The notes beneath the pieces are model-generated. The model saw only the letters and a list, made by a program, of their open reading frames with translations, did not search any database and was not told the origin of the DNA. Shown here piece by piece: positions 26,153 to 35,576 of a DNA stretch of 64,000 nucleotides (positions are counted from its first letter, which is position 1; every line of letters starts with the position of its first letter). This DNA comes from Desulfomicrobium sp. ZS1 (GTDB lineage: Bacteria; Desulfobacterota; Desulfovibrionia; Desulfovibrionales; Desulfomicrobiaceae): contig NZ_CP100351.1 of the NCBI RefSeq assembly GCF_024204645.1, positions 2,232,001-2,296,000 on the forward strand, given 5' to 3'. The position numbers were made by a program, and so were the translations under genes.

Positions 26153-27109
26153 CTACCTCCCGCCAAATGGCTTGGGTTGGATGAGGTCAAAAAGCGGCGT
26201 GCAGAGATTGACCAGCAAGATGGCGAAAGGGGCCCCATCCGGATAAATGCCGTAGGTCCGTATGACCACCACCATCACTCCACCAAAAAAACCGAATAAA
26301 AGCATCGGAATACGCCATGCAGGAGATGACGACGGATACGGCATCAGGAAAAACGCTGCGAGCAGTGTGCTGCCTGAAAGAAGATGGAAAAGCGGTGTGG
26401 CGTAGACTTGAGGATCAATGAGATTATACACCAAGCCCGTAACCAGAACTCCGACCAAAAAAGACACGGGAATGAACCACCGCAACAAACCGCGAGCCAT
26501 CAAATAGAGGCCACCAAGCAGCACCATCGCGACCTGCGAGGCACCTAGTGCCCCCAGATTCTCGCCAAGCAGAAGGCTCATGGGGCTTATGGAGGCAATG
26601 GCATCCAGTCCGAAAAACTTGAGTTCGCTCAACGGTTCAACAAGATCCCATTTGAGCAGCATTCCATTCAAATCCATGAATTCGGGCCACGAGATGGCGA
26701 GAATCGCCCAACCTGCAGCCGGAGCGCAAAGAGGACTCCCTCCGAATCCGCCGAAAACCATACGGCCCAGAATAACCATGATGGCGCTGCCGATGACCAC
26801 CATCCATACGGGGGCGGTGGCAGGTAGCAAAAAGGCGAAAAGCAGCCCATCCACCAACGCACTGAAGTCATCGGAGGTGGGAGCCTGTTGCATAAGCTTT
26901 TGCACGAGAGCTTCAGTAACGACGGCCGTGAGTCCGGCCCAGGCCATGACCACAACCGCATCGTATCCGTAACGATATACGGCCATGGCAACCACCGGCA
27001 TAAGAGCCAGTAGAGTCTGAAGCATGTTCTTTTGGAGTGTTCTTCCGCTATGCCAAAGTGGAGCCGTGGCTACGGAATACATTTTCTTGGAAATATCCTG
27101 GCTTGCCAT
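26153..27109 (-). CDS. rnfD: Rnf complex membrane subunit RnfD
   Basis: A 318-residue polytopic protein of the NqrB/RnfD family, with APLWHSGRTLQKNML at the N-terminus, DGLLFAFLLPATAPVW, FGGFGGSPLCAPAAGWAIL and a C-terminal YGIYPDGAPFAILLVNLCTPL. In many RnfD proteins an SGAT-type threonine in the middle of the sequence carries covalent FMN. Here the corresponding region reads LDAIASISPMSLLLG (residues 168-182), with serine but no threonine. It sits six bases upstream of rnfG. Confidence 0.94.
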   Translation of the reverse strand: MASQDISKKMYSVATAPLWHSGRTLQKNMLQTLLALMPVVAMAVYRYGYDAVVVMAWAGLTAVVTEALVQKLMQQAPTSDDFSALVDGLLFAFLLPATAPVWMVVIGSAIMVILGRMVFGGFGGSPLCAPAAGWAILAISWPEFMDLNGMLLKWDLVEPLSELKFFGLDAIASISPMSLLLGENLGALGASQVAMVLLGGLYLMARGLLRWFIPVSFLVGVLVTGLVYNLIDPQVYATPLFHLLSGSTLLAAFFLMPYPSSSPAWRIPMLLFGFFGGVMVVVIRTYGIYPDGAPFAILLVNLCTPLFDLIQPKPFGGR

Positions 27110-27159
27110 GTGCTTTTATCCTTCCTTGTTCATGTCTGATTGAAACGATGCGGGGAGCA

Positions 27160-28356
27160 TCAGTCCTGCAATCTGCATGTAGACACTGCTTCGTCCTGCG
27201 CAGCCAGCTGCTTCTTGGCCAGAAGCAGATACTGCATCACCGGACGATTGGCCGGGCACACGAAAGTACACATGCCACATTCAAGACAGGCTTCGACATG
27301 CTGTGAGCGGGTACTTTCAAAGATATTGAATTCGGCATACCGGGAAAGCATTCCTGGTTGAATACGAGCCGGACAAACCAGGACGCACTCGCCGCAGTTG
27401 ATGCAGGGATTGGGCTGAACCTGAGGGTAGAGGCCATCCCGGACCATGGTCACGGCAGTACAGTCTTCTGGAATGCCCGTGCTCAGGTCGCTCAACGGCT
27501 CCCCGCGCATGGGACCGTTCAAGGCCAGTTTCCAATCCGTACCGTATTCGACACCCGCGGCATTCAACAAGTCCTGCACCGGCATGCCCGTGGGCACGCG
27601 ATACACCTTCTCGCCGACTGTGACCACGGCTTCTGTGAGAGGAAGCTTGGTGCTAGCCACAAGGCCGACTCTGTACAGAACAGAAATGGAAATGACATCG
27701 ACGTTATCAGGTCTCTCGGATCCTGTCGCCGCATGAACGACCAAGGGATCGATGGTGGCCGGATAAACATCGCTGGCGTTGACGGTGGTGCATCCGTGCA
27801 GTGATATCTGCTTGCCGCTGGCAACAACCAGCTTCACTGTTCCGGGCTTGATGGCGCGTTCCAAAATCTGCAGACCGGCCTTCAAAGTATCCTGGGCATC
27901 CCGAACCAGCTGTTCGCTGACCAGCACGCCGGGCTCAGGATTGAGGCCGTTAATGATCAATGCGCGTGAGGCATGGAACCTGCTCGTGTCGATGCCAAGT
28001 TCCAGCAGCTTGCGGCAAAGTTCTTCGTTGGCGAGCGAGTCCAACTCCGCGCAGGGTTCCGGCCGGGCGGGAACCGCAGGCTCTTCACCCTCTTTGGGTG
28101 CGGGCATGGGACCGATGACGATGGCGTCGGGAAGCACATCCTCAATAATGCCGTCGATGGAAGAATGGACAAAGCCGATGCCGTAAGCGCTCTTCGAAGG
28201 ATTTTCCGCGACGACCTGGCCACGGCCCACGATTTGTTTCTTCTTGACGATGGGTTTGTGTTTTTTCTGAATCGGAATCCGTACCAACGTGGGCGTCGGC
28301 ACGTTCTGCAAAACGTCCTTAATCTCGACCGAGGTATTCAGGCGTAATTTCATCAT
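27160..28356 (-). CDS. rnfC: Rnf complex NADH-interacting subunit RnfC
   Basis: A 398-residue protein. The N-terminal part is short, and lacks the clearest glycine-rich NADH/FMN-binding stretch seen in longer RnfC. The SLBB-like central domain contains LALNGPMRGEPLSDLSTG. Two [4Fe-4S] motifs close the protein: CINCGECVLVCPARIQ and CLECGMCTFVCPANRP. In this bacterial type the subunit may pass electrons to the multiheme cytochrome instead of, or as well as, to NAD. The ATG-ATG start is eight bases after the stop of the cytochrome gene; a longer frame overlapping that gene was rejected. Confidence 0.92.
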   Translation of the reverse strand: MMKLRLNTSVEIKDVLQNVPTPTLVRIPIQKKHKPIVKKKQIVGRGQVVAENPSKSAYGIGFVHSSIDGIIEDVLPDAIVIGPMPAPKEGEEPAVPARPEPCAELDSLANEELCRKLLELGIDTSRFHASRALIINGLNPEPGVLVSEQLVRDAQDTLKAGLQILERAIKPGTVKLVVASGKQISLHGCTTVNASDVYPATIDPLVVHAATGSERPDNVDVISISVLYRVGLVASTKLPLTEAVVTVGEKVYRVPTGMPVQDLLNAAGVEYGTDWKLALNGPMRGEPLSDLSTGIPEDCTAVTMVRDGLYPQVQPNPCINCGECVLVCPARIQPGMLSRYAEFNIFESTRSQHVEACLECGMCTFVCPANRPVMQYLLLAKKQLAAQDEAVSTCRLQD

Positions 28357-28363
28357 GATGGTC

Positions 28364-29113
28364 TTACCTGGTATGACAGCGGGTACACGATTTTTCGCCA
28401 AAAGGTCCTTTCCCAGCCTCTTCGTGACACGTCATGCACTGATCGTGAAACGAATCCATGCGATGCGGCAAAGGCGTGGCGTCAGTATCGAAATGACACG
28501 AATTGCAGGACGGCTGCGGGGTTCCAGCCTTGCCGGGCAGCAATTCATGACACTCGTTACAACCTTCCAATTTCTGCTCGTACATGTCGGCATGACAGCT
28601 CTCGCATTTGGCGTGCACGGCATCGCGCAAAGCGGGCGTTTCGCCATCGGCTTTTTCGCCATGACACTGGTTGCAGGCGCCCGGTTCGGCCTCGATATCC
28701 GTGTCGTGATGGCAATCAGTACAGCTCGACGCATACTGCTCCGCATGGTCGTCATGGCTGTAGGCAAGCTTGCCGAGTTCGGCATGATGACAACGCGTAC
28801 AGGTCTCCTCAGGCAATGTGGTCTGGTGATCCGAGGAGAATTTCGCATCAAATTCCGTCGCATGGCATGAGCCGCACGGCAGCGGAGTCAAACCAGGATT
28901 TTCACTCTCGTGATGGCACTTGGCGCAGTTGCCGCCATCTTTCTCAACGTACTGCACATGACGAGAATGGGTGAAAACTACATCGCCGCCCTTGTTGTCC
29001 AACCGAAGACGAACAGGCAGCTCTTCCGAAGGGGCTGGCACAAACTGACCACCCAGGGCCAGAAGCGCCAACAGACCGCAGACAATGGTGATGGGTACGT
29101 AACGTTTTTTCAA
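28364..29113 (-). CDS. Rnf-associated periplasmic decaheme cytochrome c
   Basis: A protein of 249 residues with an N-terminal membrane segment (RYVPITIVCGLLALLALGG) that acts as signal or anchor, then ten CxxCH heme c sites: CAKCH, CGSCH, CTRCH, CTDCH, CNQCH, CESCH, CNECH, CNSCH, CMTCH and CTRCH. Additional histidines such as FTHSRH can supply distal ligands. It begins the Rnf operon, as in other Desulfovibrionales, where it should link the Rnf complex to periplasmic cytochrome c3 and hydrogenase. The TTG start is preferred because AAGGA lies seven bases upstream and it gives a standard signal peptide; a GTG 51 bases upstream extends the frame but lacks a ribosome site. Confidence 0.9.
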   Translation of the reverse strand: MKKRYVPITIVCGLLALLALGGQFVPAPSEELPVRLRLDNKGGDVVFTHSRHVQYVEKDGGNCAKCHHESENPGLTPLPCGSCHATEFDAKFSSDHQTTLPEETCTRCHHAELGKLAYSHDDHAEQYASSCTDCHHDTDIEAEPGACNQCHGEKADGETPALRDAVHAKCESCHADMYEQKLEGCNECHELLPGKAGTPQPSCNSCHFDTDATPLPHRMDSFHDQCMTCHEEAGKGPFGEKSCTRCHTR

Positions 29114-29186
29114 GACAGTGTCCTTGTGCTCCGGTTTGACGCAACTAAAGACAGGATGCTTCACTTAAGCATCCATCTCCCACAGA

Positions 29187-29217
29187 ATAATAACGCAAGG
29201 CAGCTTTTTCCCGTCAA
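29187..29217 (-). promoter_or_regulatory. Candidate promoter of the Rnf operon
   Basis: On the minus strand TTGACG (29212-29217) is followed 18-19 bases later by TTATTA/TATTAT (29187-29193). It lies about 75 bases before the cytochrome start codon. Spacing is slightly long, so the call is tentative. The remaining 270 bases up to the antiporter gene are AT-rich and otherwise featureless. Confidence 0.35.
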
Positions 29218-29491
29218 AAAGCCTGCTTCAAAAGGACGCCTATTCAATTATCGATTTTTTGTAAACATAAATCTGAAATGATTTTTAAACTCAACTGTTT
29301 TGCTCAGAATAACCTCGTCGTACGCTGACCTTTCGGGAGCCTCGATTCCACCAAAAATGACGTCTGGACCTCTTCATTTTTTCGCGACATGATCAAACAT
29401 GCATGTCACGCTGCAACTCAGCGCAGTTATTGTCAAACCAGTATTCGGGACGCCACTCGCCCGGATCAAATCTTAACGAATACGGTGCGAT

Positions 29492-30463
29492 ATGTTTATC
29501 CCTTTTCTCGCTCTTTGTGCCGGATTGGCCCTGCTTGTCTGGAGCGCGGACCATTTCATCGACGGCGCGGCCAGCGTCGCGCGCCATTTTTCCATGCCAC
29601 CGTTGCTCATCGGCATGATCATTGTCGGCTTCGGGACTTCAACTCCAGAGATGGTCGTCTCCTCGCTGGCCGCCATAAATGGAACCCCCGGCATTGCCTT
29701 GGGCAATGCTTTCGGTTCGAATATCACAAACATAGCTCTCATCCTCGGCTTCACCGCCCTGCTCAAACCCATCGAGATCCATTCCCAGGTGCTGCGCAAG
29801 GAATTGCCGTTGCTCACAGCGGTGACCGCAGTGACGGCGTACCTTATTCACGAAGGAACCCTCACCCGCACTGATGCCGTGATCATGCTGGTTCTTTTTG
29901 CCGGGCTCATGTTCTGGACAGTGCGACAGGGAATGCAAACCCAGGGAGACCCCTTTGGCGACGAGATGGGCAACGAATTATGCGCGCAGTGCATGCCCCT
30001 CGGCCGCGCCTACTTTTGGCTCGTCACAGGGCTTGTGCTTCTCATCGGCAGCTCCCGCCTCTTGGTATGGGGCGCGGTGGAGATCGCGCATGCGCTTGGG
30101 GTGAGCGACCTCATCATTGGTCTAACCGTCGTTGCGCTGGGCACCTCGCTTCCGGAACTGGCGTCCTCGATAATAGCCAGTCGCAAGGGCGAACATGATA
30201 TCGCGCTGGGCAATGTCCTAGGCTCCAACCTTTTCAACACCCTGGCCGTAGTGGGAATCGCCGGCGTTATCCTTCCCATGGACGTCGAACCCGGGGTCAT
30301 TGCACGCGACATTCCGGTCATGACCGCTCTTACCCTTTCCCTGTTCCTGATCGGCTTCAGATTCAAGCGCCCCGGCCGCATCAACCGCTACGGGGGCGCA
30401 GCCCTGCTGACGTGCTATATCGGATACACTGCCTTTCTGGTCAGAACGACTCTCTTTCCATAA
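29492..30463 (+). CDS. Ca2+/Na+ antiporter (CaCA family, YrbG-like)
   Basis: A 323-residue cation/Ca2+ exchanger with ten helices arranged as two inverted repeats. The alpha-1 repeat is GFGTSTPEMVVSSLAA followed by GNAFGSNITNIALILG; the alpha-2 repeat is ALGTSLPELASSIIAS followed by GNVLGSNLFNTLAVVG. The acidic residues of each repeat (E in TPEM and LPEL) are the transport ligands. A cytoplasmic loop with CAQCMP lies between halves. There is no clear Shine-Dalgarno before the ATG. It is followed by a 13-bp perfect hairpin and is probably a single-gene unit. Confidence 0.93.
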   Translation: MFIPFLALCAGLALLVWSADHFIDGAASVARHFSMPPLLIGMIIVGFGTSTPEMVVSSLAAINGTPGIALGNAFGSNITNIALILGFTALLKPIEIHSQVLRKELPLLTAVTAVTAYLIHEGTLTRTDAVIMLVLFAGLMFWTVRQGMQTQGDPFGDEMGNELCAQCMPLGRAYFWLVTGLVLLIGSSRLLVWGAVEIAHALGVSDLIIGLTVVALGTSLPELASSIIASRKGEHDIALGNVLGSNLFNTLAVVGIAGVILPMDVEPGVIARDIPVMTALTLSLFLIGFRFKRPGRINRYGGAALLTCYIGYTAFLVRTTLFP

Positions 30464-30467
30464 AAAC

Positions 30468-30507
30468 GACTAGAGGCCCGCAAGCTTTCGCTTCCGGGCC
30501 TCTAGTC
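30468..30507 (+). terminator. Terminator-like hairpin after the antiporter gene
   Basis: GACTAGAGGCCCG pairs perfectly with CGGGCCTCTAGTC (13 bp) around a 14-base loop. The trailing sequence ATTTGTTTT is only moderately T-rich. It may serve the convergent small membrane protein as well. Confidence 0.7.
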
Positions 30508-30523
30508 GATTTGTTTTCCATGT

Positions 30524-30901
30524 TCATTTCGCGGCGTGCAAATCCTCACCTATCTCCTGCAACATCAGGCGGATGGCTGCGAGTTTGTCACGATGCTTTC
30601 CCTCCAGACGCTGATCCAGGTCATCGGTGGCATGCGCCATGGCCCGAACCTGATTTTCCATGGTCATGAGCGATGTCCGTCGCGGGAGCGTGCCGAGCTC
30701 AGTCACCTTGCCATCCAGCGCGGTATGCCGGGCGTCGAGTTCCAGTACGGCGCTGTTCAACGATTTGAGTTCGTCGATCTCCCGGCCAAGCCCAGCCACG
30801 TTTTGATGCAGGGCGTAAAAAAAGACGAAAAGAAGCAGGATGGTGCAGGCAGCAAGCCCTGCAGCCAATCGGTCCTTTCCGAACACGTCTTTTGATTCCA
30901 T
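30524..30901 (-). CDS. Small membrane-anchored coiled-coil protein
   Basis: A 125-residue protein: a short cytoplasmic N-terminus, one transmembrane helix (LAAGLAACTILLLFVFFYAL) and a C-terminal heptad-rich region from about residue 35 to the end (LGREIDELKSLNSAVLELD and onward). No named family recognised. The start codon ATGGAATCA is set by GGGAGG four bases upstream; a four-codon longer frame is less likely. It follows the PFL-family gene by 80 bases on the same strand and might be in its operon. Confidence 0.65.
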   Translation of the reverse strand: MESKDVFGKDRLAAGLAACTILLLFVFFYALHQNVAGLGREIDELKSLNSAVLELDARHTALDGKVTELGTLPRRTSLMTMENQVRAMAHATDDLDQRLEGKHRDKLAAIRLMLQEIGEDLHAAK

Positions 30902-30982
30902 GATACCTCCCAAGCAGCAATCGTCTGAAAAATGCCGGATTTCAACAACCGGAATAACTCAAAGAAAACGCCAGCCTCAGCG

Positions 30983-32356
30983 TCAATTAATGAGGGCCTG
31001 CAAAGGCGCCGGAATGCCTCCGCCACGATTGATGAAGCCCGCGGAAACACCGTTGCTGCGCACGGGCATGATTTCGGCCTCGCCCAGCAAGCCGCCGAAA
31101 TACACCCGGTCGCCGGCCTTTTTACCGGGCACCGGGATGAGGCGACAGGCCGTGGTCTTCTTGTTAATCATGCCGATGGCCATTTCGTCAGCAATGATCG
31201 CGGACAAAGTTTCGGCCGTGGTATCGCCCGGCAAGGCCACCATATCGAGCCCGACTGAGCACACGGCGGTCATGGCTTCCAATTTTTCAAGACAAAGGTG
31301 TCCGGCGGCAGCGGCAGCCGCAATGTTCAGATCCTCGCTGACGGGAATGAATGCACCGCTCAAGCCACCGACGCGCGAACTGGCGAAAGCGCCGCCCTTC
31401 TTGACCGCATCGTTAAGCATGGCCAAGGCCGCCGTGGAACCGGGCACGCCAATGGCTCCCAAACCCAGGGCCTGAAATATCTCGCCCACGCTATCGCCAA
31501 CGTTGGGAGTCGGGGCCAGGGACAAATCGACAATGCCGAATTCCACGGCCAGAATACGGGCCACTTCGCGGCCGATGATCTCGCCCACGCGGGTGACCTT
31601 GTAAGCCGTACGTTTGATCACGTCGGCCAACTCGCCCAAGTGCGCGCCCGGATTGTCCTGCAAGGCGCGGTCGATGGCCTTCTTGACCACGCCAGGGCCG
31701 CTGACGCCGACATTGATGACCGAACTGGCCTCGCCCACGCCCAGATAGGCGCCTGCCATGAAAGGCACGTCCTCGGGAATATTGGCGAAAACCACCAACT
31801 TAGCGCAGCCCAGGCCGTCACGGTCGGCCGTGCGCGCGGCAGCGGCCTTGATGGTCCGCCCCATAAGGGCCACGGCGTCCATGTTGATGCCCGCCCGGGT
31901 CGTGGCCACATTGATGGATGAGCACATGCGATGGGTGACATCCAGAGCCTCGGGGATGGCGTCGATAAGGGCCAGATCGCCCTTGGCCATCCCTTTTTCG
32001 ACCAAGGCGCCGAATCCGCCGATAAAATCGACGTTCACGTCCTTGGCGGCCTGATCCAGGGTCTTCGCCACCTCGACCATGCCCCGGCTGTCGAAGGGAG
32101 CGGCGGCCACGGCGATGGGACTGACCGAAATGCGCTTGTTGACGACGGGAATGCCGTAACGGTCCCCGACCTCGTCGCACACAGTGACCAGATCTCTGGC
32201 CAGGGTGGTGATGCGTTTATATATGGTATCGGTAAATCTGGACAAGTCGTGGGACGCGCAGTCGAACAGGCTGATGCCGAGCGTCACTGTGCGTACGTCC
32301 AGATTCTCGTTCTTGATCATGGAAAGGGTTGAAAGAACCTCGCGGTCGTTAAGCAT
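30983..32356 (-). CDS. PFL-family protein (UPF0210/DUF711)
   Basis: A 457-residue protein of the UPF0210 family, loosely called PFL-like because of a pyruvate formate-lyase-type barrel, but with no glycyl-radical motif. Conserved stretches are [51 protein letters not shown] in part, and [15 protein letters not shown]. Function is unknown. It follows an ACT-domain gene by ten bases; the pair is a conserved two-gene unit across bacteria (UPF0237/UPF0210), suggesting amino acid-responsive control. The start is chosen from AGGAGAC five bases upstream; the longest frame extends 132 bases into the ACT gene and is spurious there. Confidence 0.9.
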   Translation of the reverse strand: MLNDREVLSTLSMIKNENLDVRTVTLGISLFDCASHDLSRFTDTIYKRITTLARDLVTVCDEVGDRYGIPVVNKRISVSPIAVAAAPFDSRGMVEVAKTLDQAAKDVNVDFIGGFGALVEKGMAKGDLALIDAIPEALDVTHRMCSSINVATTRAGINMDAVALMGRTIKAAAARTADRDGLGCAKLVVFANIPEDVPFMAGAYLGVGEASSVINVGVSGPGVVKKAIDRALQDNPGAHLGELADVIKRTAYKVTRVGEIIGREVARILAVEFGIVDLSLAPTPNVGDSVGEIFQALGLGAIGVPGSTAALAMLNDAVKKGGAFASSRVGGLSGAFIPVSEDLNIAAAAAAGHLCLEKLEAMTAVCSVGLDMVALPGDTTAETLSAIIADEMAIGMINKKTTACRLIPVPGKKAGDRVYFGGLLGEAEIMPVRSNGVSAGFINRGGGIPAPLQALIN

Positions 32357-32366
32357 GCCTAGTCTC

Positions 32367-32918
32367 CTAAACTCTGTGAATCGTTTCAAAAATATCGCGG
32401 TGCTGGACCGACACGTCGAGTCCGAATCCGGAGCACGTCTCCTGCATGACCCGGCGCAGATGGCGATGCTCCACGCCTGCGGGGACATCGACCTCGAAGA
32501 TCATGATCATTTCGTCCACGCCTTCATCCTGGGTGATAATGGCCCGGAAATGAACCACGTTGCAGGCCAGGGAGGCGATGGCGCCGGTCACGGCGGCGAT
32601 GGTCCCGGGTTTGTCCGCGCCTTTGGTGGTGATGACGAAGGGCTGGGTGTCCGGGGCGGGAACCTGGACCGGGGCGGCCATGGGCCGCAGATGAGCGCTG
32701 AGTTCCATGTCCGCAAGGGCCTCGTTCAGACTCCGTCCGATCTCATCCAACGGATGGGCGTCGGGATTGAGAACAATAAAGATGGATGCGAACTCGGTTT
32801 GCAGGATGGTCTGGCTGACATCTTCGATGTTGCAACCATGGGTAAACAGGATGGTCGATATTTTTGCCAGGATGCCCGGCTTGTCTTTGCCGATGACCGA
32901 CAGTACGAATTTATTCAT
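32367..32918 (-). CDS. Double ACT-domain protein (GcvR-like)
   Basis: A 183-residue protein with two ACT domains. The first (residues 1-75) begins [20 protein letters not shown]; the second (about 92-175) begins [20 protein letters not shown]. Both carry the DKPG turn that binds amino acid ligands at ACT dimer interfaces. Proteins with this arrangement include GcvR and the UPF0237 partner of UPF0210. Together with the next gene it may sense or handle an amino acid, but the ligand is unknown. Small spacing to the PFL gene indicates co-translation. Confidence 0.88.
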   Translation of the reverse strand: MNKFVLSVIGKDKPGILAKISTILFTHGCNIEDVSQTILQTEFASIFIVLNPDAHPLDEIGRSLNEALADMELSAHLRPMAAPVQVPAPDTQPFVITTKGADKPGTIAAVTGAIASLACNVVHFRAIITQDEGVDEMIMIFEVDVPAGVEHRHLRRVMQETCSGFGLDVSVQHRDIFETIHRV

Positions 32919-33063
32919 TGATCCTCCGAATCTTGGGAAAGTCCTGGTCTATTGCTTGGCGCACGGACATGCGTCAAGCCTTATCCCCACGCCGCGCTGG
33001 CCAAACAAAGTGAGATAGGCTAGGTGCTGGCACCTTAATACATCAACCCAACCCGAGGTAAAA

Positions 33064-34245
33064 ATGGCACAAATAGGAACCCCGCTCTCCCCTTCAGCCA
33101 CCAAGGTTCTTCTGCTCGGCTCCGGCGAATTGGGCAAGGAAGTCGTCATCGAGTTGCAGCGACTTGGCGTGGAAGTCATCGCCGTGGACCGATACGAGAA
33201 TGCACCGGCCATGCAGGTTGCGCATCGCAGCCACACCGTTTCGATGCTGGACGGCCCTGCTCTGCGCAGGATCATCGAGACTGAAAAACCGAATTTCATC
33301 GTCCCCGAAATCGAAGCCATCGCCACCGACACCCTGGTGGAACTTGAAGCCGAAGGGTACACCGTCATCCCTACCGCCCGCGCCGCAAAACTGACCATGA
33401 ACCGCGAAGGCATCCGGCGCCTGGCCGCCGAGGAACTGGGTCTTCGGACTTCGCCCTACCGCTTTGCCGCGACCTACGAAGAATACATGGACGCCATCCA
33501 GACCGTGGGCACCCCTTGCGTGGTCAAACCCATCATGAGCTCCTCCGGCAAAGGGCAATCTGTGGTCAAGACCCCTGCCAATGCCGAGAATTCCTGGAAA
33601 TATGCCCAGGAAGGCGGCCGCACGGGCAAGGGCAAAGTCATCGTCGAAGGATTTGTCGACTTCGACTACGAGATCACCCTACTTACCGTGCGCCACGCCG
33701 GAGGGACATCGTTCTGCGCCCCCATTGGCCACTTCCAGAAAGATGGAGACTACCAGCAATCCTGGCAGCCTCAACCCATGAGTGATGCGGCCTTGGCCGA
33801 GGCCAAACGCATGGCCGAGGCAGTGACCGGAGCCCTGGGCGGACGCGGGATTTTCGGCGTGGAATTCTTCATCAAGGGCGACACCGTCTATTTCAGCGAG
33901 GTTTCCCCCCGCCCTCACGACACCGGGCTGGTCACGCTTATTTCTCAGGATCTCTCGGAATTCGCCCTGCACGCCCGCGCCATCCTCGGGCTGCCTGTGC
34001 CGGCCATCCGTCAACATGGACCCGCCGCCTCCAGTGTCATCATAGCTGAAGGAACTTCAAATCGCGTGTCGTTTGGAAATCTTGAAGCCGCGCTGTCCGA
34101 GCCGGACACGGACTTAAGGCTGTTTGGCAAGCCCGAAGTTTCCGGCAAGCGACGCATGGGTGTGCTCGTCGCCCGCGACGAAAGCCTGGAAAAGGCCCTG
34201 GAGAAAGCCAAAAAAGCCGCCAAGGCGGTGACGATCACGCTCTGA
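33064..34245 (+). CDS. purT: Formate-dependent GAR transformylase PurT
   Basis: A 393-residue ATP-grasp enzyme. Motifs: [20 protein letters not shown] at the N-terminus, [31 protein letters not shown] for ATP binding, [36 protein letters not shown] and a C-terminal [18 protein letters not shown]. It uses formate and ATP to formylate glycinamide ribonucleotide in purine synthesis, which suits an anaerobe with formate metabolism. GAGGTAAAA precedes the ATG. Length is that of E. coli PurT. Confidence 0.96.
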   Translation: MAQIGTPLSPSATKVLLLGSGELGKEVVIELQRLGVEVIAVDRYENAPAMQVAHRSHTVSMLDGPALRRIIETEKPNFIVPEIEAIATDTLVELEAEGYTVIPTARAAKLTMNREGIRRLAAEELGLRTSPYRFAATYEEYMDAIQTVGTPCVVKPIMSSSGKGQSVVKTPANAENSWKYAQEGGRTGKGKVIVEGFVDFDYEITLLTVRHAGGTSFCAPIGHFQKDGDYQQSWQPQPMSDAALAEAKRMAEAVTGALGGRGIFGVEFFIKGDTVYFSEVSPRPHDTGLVTLISQDLSEFALHARAILGLPVPAIRQHGPAASSVIIAEGTSNRVSFGNLEAALSEPDTDLRLFGKPEVSGKRRMGVLVARDESLEKALEKAKKAAKAVTITL

Positions 34246-34396
34246 GCGCGTTTGGAGACCGAGGATTGTCTTGTCAACGCCTGTGGCTTGGCATAGACAG
34301 CTTCGGTCCTGGCGATATCCGCCGCACCCACCCGGCGCGAATCCGGCAAACAGACTTTGACAGTCGGATCGCAACCGAGCCCCACAAGGAGACAAC

Positions 34397-34933
34397 ATGT
34401 TGAAAAAATTTGCTTTACTTCTGTGCTTGATGCTGATCTGCAGCACTGCCTACAGCGGTGAAAAAGAACATCGGGCCCTGGCTGAAGAACTGATCAAAAT
34501 CACCGACGGCGACACCGTCATGGAAAAAATGAAAGCCCAGGTGACCATGATTTTCCAGCAGATCGCGTCCCAGATGAACATCCAGGAAGCCGACAAGCCC
34601 AAGCTGGAAAAATACTCAGCCCGCTTTGACACCATCTTGAAAGAAGAGATGTCCTGGGAAAAGGTCAAGACGCAGTATCTGGATCTCTACACCTCCGTTT
34701 TCACCGAGGAAGAAACCAAAGGACTGGTCGACTTCTACAAATCCGACCTGGGCAAAAAGGTCACCGCGAAGATGCCCGAGCTCATGCAGCAGAGCATGAC
34801 CGTGGCCCGTACCTATATGCAGGGCGTGGTACCTAAACTCGAAAAATTGACCGAGGAAATGCGTGTGGAGTTCGAGGGCGCGAGTTCCCCGGCCCCGGCC
34901 ACGCAGGCTCCGCAGGAAGAAAAAAAGCAGTAG
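34397..34933 (+). CDS. Periplasmic DUF2059 protein
   Basis: A 178-residue exported protein. A signal peptide (residues 1-20, cleaved around TAYS-GEKE) precedes a helical DUF2059 domain: ALAEELIKITDGDTVMEKM near the start and the family signature VFTEEETKGLVDFYKSDLGK followed by KMPELMQQS. The tail is proline- and alanine-rich and low complexity. Function of the family is unknown. AAGGAGACAAC precedes the ATG. It ends at a strong intrinsic terminator. Confidence 0.9.
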   Translation: MLKKFALLLCLMLICSTAYSGEKEHRALAEELIKITDGDTVMEKMKAQVTMIFQQIASQMNIQEADKPKLEKYSARFDTILKEEMSWEKVKTQYLDLYTSVFTEEETKGLVDFYKSDLGKKVTAKMPELMQQSMTVARTYMQGVVPKLEKLTEEMRVEFEGASSPAPATQAPQEEKKQ

Positions 34934-34953
34934 TCCCCTTTTTCGTGTTCTGC

Positions 34954-34986
34954 AAAAGGCTCCCCGGCATCCCGCGGAGCCTTTTT
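34954..34986. terminator. Intrinsic terminator
   Basis: AAAAGGCTCC pairs with GGAGCCTTTT around a 12-base loop and continues TT. It ends the DUF2059 gene; the symmetrical A-tract could also serve the convergent hydrogenase protease gene. Confidence 0.85.
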
Positions 34987-34994
34987 TCATGCCT

Positions 34995-35462
34995 TCAAGA
35001 CACGAGCGTGCGAATTTCCCGGCGCGCTGCCTCCAGAAATTTCGGATACTTGGCCTTGACGGGAGCCGACAACTCCATGGACCATTCGCTGATGGTCAAA
35101 GGTTCGATACCGATGACCATGAGCTCGGGTTTATTACCCAACAACTCCGCCATTTTCAGCGAATCCAGCAGATCGATGTCATGCAGCGACAAACGCTGCT
35201 GATAATTGTCCCGCAGATTCTCCTCCGTAAAACGATACACCGTTCCAGGTTCCCGGCCGCCCTTGACGGTGTCGAGGACAAGAACGCGTTCGTATTCCTG
35301 AAAAATATAAAAAATATCCTGCGTAAAGGTCGCTCCGTCCAGAAAATCGACCTTGTCCGAATCCCATTCGTTTTCCTGGCCTAAATCTTTGACCGCGTGC
35401 ACGCCGGCGCCATCATCGGTCAACAGAAGATTGCCCACTCCGAGCACCAAAAGTCGTTTCAT
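34995..35462 (-). CDS. Hydrogenase maturation endopeptidase (HyaD/HybD family)
   Basis: A 155-residue member of peptidase family M52. The N-terminus KRLLVLGVGNLLLTDDGAGV has the family GxGN-LL-DDG-G pattern with the first nickel-sensing acidic residue; VLDTVKGGREPG contains the second (D) and the SLHDIDLLD region the histidine. It removes the C-terminal tail of the large subunit once Ni-Fe is inserted. The target should be the adjacent HysA, whose tail after His499 is 15 residues. The gene starts 115 bases after hysA, beyond a terminator, so expression may involve readthrough or its own promoter. Confidence 0.92.
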   Translation of the reverse strand: MKRLLVLGVGNLLLTDDGAGVHAVKDLGQENEWDSDKVDFLDGATFTQDIFYIFQEYERVLVLDTVKGGREPGTVYRFTEENLRDNYQQRLSLHDIDLLDSLKMAELLGNKPELMVIGIEPLTISEWSMELSAPVKAKYPKFLEAARREIRTLVS

Positions 35463-35526
35463 GCCATATTCTCCAAATCCAGCGTTCCCGCGGCAGCAAT
35501 CATTTGCACTATCATAATTTTTATTC

Positions 35527-35554
35527 CTAAAAAAAAGGGCCGGTTTCCCGGCCC
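35527..35554 (-). terminator. Intrinsic terminator of hysBA
   Basis: On the minus strand GGGCCGG pairs with CCGGCCC around a four-base loop and is followed by eight U. It lies 22 bases after the hysA TAA stop. Confidence 0.92.
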
Positions 35555-35576
35555 TTCATGGTTCATTCAATCCGCG

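Noticed and set aside
33017-33040. TGGCAC near purT as a sigma54 promoter
   Set aside because: No GC/TTGC element at the required distance.
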